A DNA stretch of 64,000 nt, taken from contig CAJQUW010005737.1 of assembly GCA_907163375.1 (NCBI GenBank), positions 1-64,000 on the forward strand, given 5' to 3'. Positions within the stretch are counted from its first letter, which is position 1, and each line of letters opens with the position of its first letter. A program made the translations under genes and the position numbers. Source of the DNA: Prostheceraeus crozeri. Taxonomy: Eukaryota > Platyhelminthes > Polycladida > Euryleptidae. The notes under the pieces are model-generated. The model saw nothing but the letters and a program-made list of their open reading frames with translations. It was not told where the DNA came from and did not search any database. This document shows, one piece after another, positions 52,101 to 61,100 of this stretch.

Positions 52101-55100
52101 CAGATTGTCGTTCTCGTGCAGATCTTGGACCCATTTCACCTTCCATGGACGTAATCCTTCGTCTCTAAAAAATTGGCTCACACTCGATAGTGACGTCATG
52201 CAGCGTTGAGCCATTTTCTCTGTGTTGGGATCAAATGCTTTCACAACTTCTTTAATGATTGGTCACTGGCATGAGTTGGGAGCAAATCGAGAATCTTCAG
52301 AAAGCGCTTGTTCCACCCTAAAAGCGTACGTGCTGGTGGTGTGGCCCTTTGTTGAACTTTTTGATGAACACATTTTCGAAGCAGGGCTCCTTCACAGACA
52401 AACCCGATGGAAAGAGAAGCGGCAATACCAATTTCAGCACATTCGATACTGCATTGCTGATCTGATGTATGTCAAGCTGCAGGGCTTCTGTGAAGAGCTT
52501 TCTCGATGATTAGCATCTCATCATCCTCATAATTCACTTCTCGGTCAAAGACATCTCTAAATTCCAGAGCAACAATCAATTAACGATCGGATGTTGAGCT
52601 GAAACAGATTTTCTAAAAGTGTGTAACAACTCCGCTGAAGCAGCTGAAACAGCCTACTTGTATCTGTCTTACATGTACATTAAATCATACAGTCAGGCTC
52701 ATAATCAAGATGAGAATTTGCTATCACTGATTCAATATAGGCCTGTAGATGTCACTAAGAAGCGTTAACATGCATATTTTCTATTACTCAAATTCATTTA
52801 ATAATTTAAAGCAGTAAGGATGAAAGTAATGTGAATACCCGCTCTACCGTCATCCCAGAATTTTCTTTACTAATTAGAACGAGGGCTGCGGAAGCGATTG
52901 ATTTTTATTCGCTTCCGCTTCCAATCCCGTACGAAAATTTTTTGGAAAACATTAATGAAAAATATAATGAAACAATATAATGATAAACAGTCCAATTATT
53001 GGAGGCCGGACATGGGCTACACACCTCCTTATTTCAAGCCCCTTTTTCTTCATTTTCCACTTTTTTACGAGTTGTAGGTTCTGACGTTAACACTTCGCTG
53101 TCTCCACGAACTTTTTGTCGTAAACCCTAGCTGACCTGTATGCGCTACGTTTTTTTACCAAAAGTCTGAAAATTTTTCAAATTTAATGAAAATTTTGACA
53201 TTTGGGAAATTGTGAAATAGAGACGACATATTTTCCCAACACGTGTGTAGCAAAAATATTTAAACGACAAAGACAGTGTTTGAGAATTCTACAATGAAAT
53301 TGCTTCAAGACTCCAATCTGCATTGTGTAAAGCTGTCATTGATAAGATGATACTGAGGTTTTCTGATTTCGAATGCCAGTATTCTGAGGTCAACTTAATT
53401 AATTATTCTGAGTATACTTAAGGTCAAATGTCAGAAGTGCGTCGCCTCGCCCTGACACGCGAATTGGTCAGTCATTAGTATCATGATACATTCGGAAGCG
53501 ATCGTCGGGCATTCGCTTCCGCTTCCAATGAAAACGATCGCTTCCGCACCCCTGATTAAAACTCTACATATGATAATATCTTCCATGATATTTTTACAAA
53601 TTTTGAATAACAGCTATGAAAGCCTGCAACAGAACTACGAAAATATTACTCAGTTCTACGGGAGTTTCCCACATTCTTACGAGAATTTCCATGATTGAAA
53701 ATCCCATCCCATATGAAATTCAATCCCACTCCCACGATAAGCATAAAAGTGACTATTAATCTGAACTCGCAAATGATATTGATGAAAGTCTGGAATATGT
53801 TATTTAAGTTAACTTTTCCTTCTTGTAAAATGTTGTGACCCCTTATTCACTCCAGTGTTGAACAGACAACCTACATGGAACAATTACTGCTTTGAATGAA
53901 AGTATTCCGAGTTACTGCTCTGTGTGAGTGCAAGTTGTTGTTTGGTGAAGTATAACTTTCCTCATATTCAATCGTTGTCAAATCAAACATTATTTTCCGT
54001 GCACCATGGTTTCGTCAAGCTTTCTGAGCGGGTTGTAATTTATTTGTTGCTGCTTATGGTGATATAATAGTAGAAAAATGTGATATATAAATAAAGCCAC
54101 TGAATTCATTTTATGAAAAGTAAAGCCATTGCTTTTCACAATGCATTTCGTCCACTCTTATTCAAGTGCAAACATTTGACTGGATACAAACTTAAAATTA
54201 TATACGTATAGAGCAATTATACTAAATCTATGAACAAAATTTCGAGCATGCAAACGCATCAGACTTAGAGATATGAAACAATTGAGTAATTAACCTAGAT
54301 ATCAAAAGAAGCAAAAAGAAGACTTGATAACTGCCACAGTAAATAAAGGGTTGACACAAAATCTTTTCGCTGGCAAAGGTCAAGGTTTTCACGTAAGACA
54401 ACGAGAGACTCGAGAATCCCTAATGTCCTTCTGTTGTTCAGGTGGCACTTAATATTAAAGTTATTGATTGCTGATTGTCTCTCGTTATTGTAGACTTGCA
54501 AATGTCTAGTAATGCTACTTGCTAGAACTGTTGTAAATCTGTGTCGACACTTTAATGGGTTGGCTAGCCACTTCGGAAGGTGTTCCGAAACTCTCTCATT
54601 CAGACATCTTTCCGTCTTCCCAATGTACTTGCTTCCAGAGGTAAAACGAAAGTGGTAAATTACATTTGATGCGGGAAAGAGAGCTGTCCTTCAGAGAACG
54701 TATCGGAATCCTTTTTGTGGTGAAAATCACTGCCGAACGGGCACTTGGAAATACATTGAATGCTTTGATGAAACTGCTTTTGAAAGCGCACGCATTATTG
54801 CAGAGAACGTATCGGAATCCTTTTTGTGGTGAAAATCACTGCCGAACGGGCACTTGGAAATACATTGAATGCTTTGATGAAACTGCTTTTGAAAGCGCAC
54901 GCATTATTGCAGAGAACGTATCGGAATCCTTTTTGTGGTGAAAATCACTGCCGAACGGGCACTTGGAAATACATTGAATGCTTTGATGAAACTGCTTTTG
55001 AAAGCGCACGCATTATTGTCGCCAATAAATGGAAGTCGTAAGAATACTTGTCTCTTCTCTGGTCAAAAAATTTCTTCTTTCTAATAACAATTCCCTTTAT

Positions 55101-58100
55101 TCGTTGAAATAAGAAATGCCCTTCAGAGAAAAAACTATGAAAAACAGCTCTCTTTCCCGCATCAAATGTAATTTACCACTTTCGTTTTACCTGTGGAAGC
55201 AAGTACATTGGGAAGACGGCAAGATGTCTGAATGAGAGAGTTTCGGAACATCGTCCGAAGTGGCTAGTCAACCCATTAAAGTGTCCACCCAGATATGCAA
55301 TTCCAGCAAGTAGCATTACTAGACATTTGCAAGTCTGCAATAACGAGAGACAATCAGCAATCAACAACTTTAATATTAAGTACCACATGAACAGCAGACG
55401 GACATTAGGGATTCTCGAGTCTCTCGTTATCTTACGTGAAAACCTTTTTCACGCCAGCAAAAAGATTTAGTGTTAACCCTTTATTTACCGTGGCAGTTAT
55501 CAAGTCTTCTTTTTTTGCTTCTTTTAATATCTAGGTTAATTACTCAATTGTTTAATGTTTCTAAGTCTGATGCGTTTGCATGCTCGAAATTTTGTTAATA
55601 GATTTAGTATAATTGCTCTATACGTATATGATTTTAAAGTTTGTATCCAGTCAAATGTTTGCACTTGAATAAGAGTGGACGAAATGCATTGTGAAAAGCA
55701 ATAGCTTTGCTTTTCATAAAATGAATTTAGTGGCTTTATTTATAAATTGAGTAAAAGAGAATCATTTTTGTAAAGAAAAATTGCTGTTTTATTTTGAAAA
55801 ATGTGTTCAAAGTTAGGTCGGTGTCTTGAGTAACATTTGAGATATGATTGCTCGGCCAAGCCATGTCGATGTAATAATGATTTTCTTTTCTAAAAGAGTG
55901 TTACTTTTATTCGTACGATATCTTCGGGTGCATATAGGATGCACTTATTCGAGATAGGATTGTACTTAGAGGGTATTCGGTTGATGTTCTAACTATCAGG
56001 TTTTGTGATGTCTGGTGAAGAACTTAACCATCAAGCATAAGATCCCGATGCCGTACTTCTTCGAATAATTACCGGCCCCGTTGAGTAGCCACATTTCCGC
56101 ACAGAACAGTAGTCGTGGATCAATGCTGTTAACAATAGAATGAAATGGAGTTCTGATCAAACTGCCATGCAGAGAGATGAGTGACTGGCAGGATTCGAAC
56201 TTACGACACAGGTTAACTAGACAGGTGCTGTACCAACTGAGCTACAAGCCAGTTGCATGCGACTGTGTCAATTGGCAGGATCAAACCCTCACTACCACAT
56301 CAGTTGGCAGTTCCGAAAGCATAACTCAAATATGTAGGCTCCACTGCTCTTAGTGTTAAATTGTCATTGCGGTTTCTACCTTCGAGTGTGTATAAGTGAG
56401 TATAGCTTAGTTATTGTTGAATATGATTTTCAGACTATGTGGAACAGTTCCACAATGCCTTTTTAACCTCACAAAATAGTTAGAGATTAACTATATCGTC
56501 AACATTACTATAAACTTTCAACAAGATATGGGTGCTAAAATTCTGTAAAAAATCTATCCATGAGCTCTTGGACATCTATGTCATGCTTTATATCTTCTTT
56601 GACCTACAGTGCAAACTTTTGGAAATTTTGTCCTAAATTATTTCGTCGAATTCGTGATCAGAAACGAAAATAGGGTAAATGTGATACTACCTTCTCTTAC
56701 ATAATTAAGTAGTGTATGTTTGTAGATTTAATATCTTGCAGTCTGGAATCCTCGGTTCAATCACCCGCTGGCGACATGTTTGATATAATTATACAGGATG
56801 AATACAGTTTGGTGTGCGCACAGAGATAAATTGCTTTGTCTGCGTATTTGGGTCTATAGATGACTTTCTTCAGTACTGATAGTCACGGCCAGAACTCGTC
56901 TCGAGGGGCTTTGAACGGAATGTAAGTTCCAGCCTGAATTCTGACAAACCAGAAGATTGACATCACATTAAACGTAGGTACACTGTCAGTAAATTTAGAT
57001 CCAAAGAGTCGACCGGCGAAAAGAATACTCCATTTGGCAAATTTGTCACCAAGAAAAATTAATACAAAGATGTTCGCTATCACATGACAATCCTGTCTGC
57101 AATCTGACCATATGCTCGCTGATACGAGCCAATCACGGACAAGCTAAAGAGAAGCGAATGTCTGTCAAGTTCTATCGCCTGCTTCCATAGGATACAATGA
57201 CTGGTATCGGATTATGTCGGTCTAGACTAACACACACGCAAATGAATCTTATCAGTGGCGGCTCGAGGAGGGTCATTTATCAGTGCCCCCCTCCCCAATG
57301 AACCCCATTCCCATGGTAAAGTACATGTGCACTCAAAAGCAATGAGAATATTACCAGAGAATATATTCGAGAGAAAACGGTATATTCATTACGTAGACCA
57401 ACGCACAGTAAGATAAGGCTAAAAAAAACATTGCCCTGGATCGGTGGCCGGGTCGGCGGACCCCCCCCCCCCCATAGAGCCGCCGCCACTGAATCTCATC
57501 TTTGTGGGTGTACATGTGCACTCACCTGCACTGAGAAACTAGAGATTGGTACTGGACAATTATGAGGCATATTCTTTCATGGTTCACTTCGTTGCCGGCA
57601 TCGTCTGTGGATGGCCATGCGTGATATATTAAACAGTTTATAGACATTTTCAATTCTCGTTTCAGATTTATCAGAATCAGCTGAATGCGCTGGAAATGAT
57701 CAGTCGGGAGGTTCATGCGGGAAGGACAGCACGGAAACTCCTTGATGACAGCCTCAAGAGGCGGCCTACTGTCCTCAGCTGTGACGTCATGTCCATCGAT
57801 TCATCTGTCGACCTTGGTAAGATTCCACAGGAATTCATGTTTCCTCTTTTCAAACCAATTAAATTGCATTTAATTACTTCAGAATGAGGAAGTTTATTCA
57901 ACCTTCTATGGCCATGATATCAAGCTGCTATTTTGATTGGTTGACGAGAAAAACGACTGAAATCACTCACTCATTCCTTTGTGCGCCCTTTGCTTTGAGA
58001 AGATGCTTGGTTAGATGCTTGCTGCTTGAGTATGGACTTCTATTTCGGTCGATCACGGGCGTCCGCCTCCTGGGCTCCCATACGGTTGAGGTCATCATTC

Positions 58101-61100
58101 ACCACTTGTTGCCAGGTCTTCTTTTGTCTTCCTGTTCCTCTTTTACCATTCACTTCCATCCACATGACTTTTCTGATGCTGTCATTCGATTTCCTGTCCG
58201 ATAGTCTGACACCACACATCCACCTCAGCATTCGCATGTCCACCCGCTCGAGGCTTCTCATGGGATGAAAGCAGCGGCCATGACTCGCAACCATAAAGCA
58301 CAGCTTGCCGCACACAGGCTCCATATATGCGACCCTTGGTTCTCAAAGATGGCCCTTTTCACCTCAAGATGGATTGCAGTTCACGGAATTTACACCATCC
58401 ACATCTTATTCTTGACACTTGTCGACTCAACACTTCCAGAGCTGTCGAGAACTTTATAGGCTGTGTTCGTGATTGAGAAACACACTCCCTTGAATTTCTG
58501 CAAATCCGTTAGTTAAAAAGGTAAAGGAAAAATGAACTTTTACTCGACGTTTCAGGTCTATAGGCATGTTTTATACTTGATGAAGAAGGGTCTGGACCCG
58601 AAACGTCGAGGAAAAGCTAGTTTTTTCTTTACCTTTTTAACTAACGGATTTGCAGAAATTCAAGGGAGTGTGTTTCTTGATTACGAGTACAGCCTATAAT
58701 CATGATCCTCCCGTTTGCTGCCATCACTTATGCTATCGAGAACGTCCCCATGATAAGCGAAACTGTTCACACATTCAAGGCGAGCTCCTTCCATAGCGAC
58801 ACACTCCACAGTCGATTCGACATCCAGGTGTGGCCCTGGTACGCATGCTCTGTTCAGGTTTCCTTTCACTTTGCTGCATCTCGCATGCACCCACTTCGCA
58901 CAGGAAGTACACCGAATGGAGTTCCTTCCGACTCCAGTACCACATGCCCCACTTGGCCATTTCGCTGTTTGGTATTTTCTTTCTATTGCATCCCTTGTTC
59001 CACTAACAAGCATCTTTCTTGTGTTCATCTTCAGACCTTTCACCGACTGAAATATATTCATTAATAATATGCCTACTGTGCATAGCAATCAAAATAGAAA
59101 GACAATGTACATAATGACATGAATCTATTTTCAAAAAACTTGGAAATTGCCCTCCGTTGAATTGCGCTCAAGTTATCTACAGGGCTGATCATAAAAAGGG
59201 GACCACCAACAATTTCACTGAAATTCAATCGATTGTCATGCCTTCCAATCGTGTCGATCAGCAGCGTGCCATACATCATTGGAGAGCATGTTTTTCCAGA
59301 TTTCAAATGAGCTATGATAGACATTTATCCGGTATTGTATTTGCGCAGCAGTGCTCAAAATATGAAAATCACTCAATTTACGAATCGGAACTTTTTTCAA
59401 TACGAAAAAGGCATGAGGAGAACCCGCATTTTTTAGCTATCTTTTGATATGCATGTGTAGAATAGTAAAATAGACATGTGCTTGTCATCAAAATCGTTGA
59501 ACAAGGAAAAAATTAGTGATATCGTGAAGTTATCGTAAAATCATTTGAGTGAAAATGTTATGTTTTCACTTTTTTATGAAAAATATTCATGTTTGGCATT
59601 CTCTGAATCCTTGTGATGGAAGCAACACGAATTTGTAAGTTTTATTCAAATAAGTTCGATAGATCTTTTTCAAACTTCCTCAATATTTTTCTCTAAAAGT
59701 ACCTCATAAAGTACCTACGCAAACTTACAAGGTAAACAATCTACAGTCAGTGTGTGAGAACGAATACTTGCCTTTGCTAATCATTTTGTTTCAACCTTCG
59801 TTCACCTTACATAGTGTTTATCACAGATTAAATATTTTGTTTATCTGCTTCGGTTTGCTAGAAGTGTGATTTATACGAAATTGACGGCACATCGAGGAAC
59901 CTATTAAGTGGGTAAAAAGGAATTCCTAATACCTTACAGAGATAGGAAAAAAAGTCGTGCGTCGCTTGCAGATTAATGTGAGTTCCAGGAAAGTGCTTCG
60001 AAATTCCTTTAGATTCGAAGAATTCAGATCATTACGCACAAGTTTTCTCCATAATGTTGGCCCCTCCGATCATTATTAAAGAAAGCAGCAGGCGTACGAA
60101 AATTAGTTCACTTGATGATTTCACATCCTCTCCTCGGCATTGCTCACTGAATTCAATGTTAGCTAGGCGTTGTGTGTTTTGGTGTGTGCGAAGTGATATC
60201 ACAGCACGCATGCATCTCTCATTGGCTCTGTTGTCCTCTGCTGACAGCTTATTGTTTGCCATTTCCAATAGCAAGCGATATACAACTATCCATTGGAGAA
60301 GGAGCAAGTTGTCTAGTTCTGTGATGTGCCATTTCCATATTAAGGTTACATGCAATTCTTCCTTACTAGGAAACCGAAGACACACGCAGATGAATCTAAT
60401 TCTGTGCAAGTACTATTAAATCTCTTGGTTTTATGTTAATCAACCTATACTTTCAAAAGTTTTGTTTCTTTATTGGCAATGCAAGAAACCAATTGGTTTT
60501 GTAACCTCATCGTTGGAGTTTTGAAAAGTCAAAGGTTGTATATTGACTTTTCAATGAAAGTTGGTTTTCCACCAAACATTAGGTTTGCTTGAGTACTTAG
60601 CAAGAAAATGGAATGAATTCAATGATGGAAAATCATGTAAAAGATATGCGGCTTGCAGGATTCGAACCTATGACCCAGGTTCACTAGTGAGCACTTGACC
60701 TTCTCTGTTCGCACGCCTCTTGAAAGTATCAAGATTGTATTGGTCTGGGGAAACTGATTCCAAGGCTGTGCCATGCGAACAAAAAGCTTTTCGAGCGACT
60801 CACAATGTGTGCACGTTGTTAACTCACATGATAGCATGTGAGTGCATTAGATCTTCTTGTGCTTCTAGAGAAGATCTTAGGTTTGGGTTCGCACTCATTT
60901 ACTGCAGAGCTACTTCTACCGAAATAGTATCTGTAGAAGATACTGAGTGAAGCAACATTCCTTACAGCACCCGTCAACGAGGCAGGTTGATGTTAGAACA
61001 AATCTCATCGACTTACGCATGATTATATGGTTTTACTGAGTAAAAGTACAAAAATATTTGTCCAGGATGTCTGCCGCGCCCGTGGAAGTCCTTTGAAAAT

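Larger units (their letters stand above)
54086..55744. mobile_element. Head-to-head pair of PLE tails
   Basis: Two arms, about 54086-54680 and 55150-55744, are near-identical inverted copies. Each runs outward from PLE coding sequence (PASNVIYHFRF, GIY-YIG block) through a stop to a 3' non-coding end (TTTATAAATAAAGCC-like). The centre holds a 109-bp triplication. No target duplication is visible. It is a palindrome of two truncated PLE copies. Confidence 0.7.

Noticed and set aside
54666-55041. Plus-strand repetitive ORFs in the triplication
   Set aside because: The PLE coding sense is on the minus strand here and the frame changes with each 109-bp copy.
60032-60419. Overlapping ORFs of about 120 codons on both strands
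   Set aside because: They lie in repeat family A and are not kept in the other copies.
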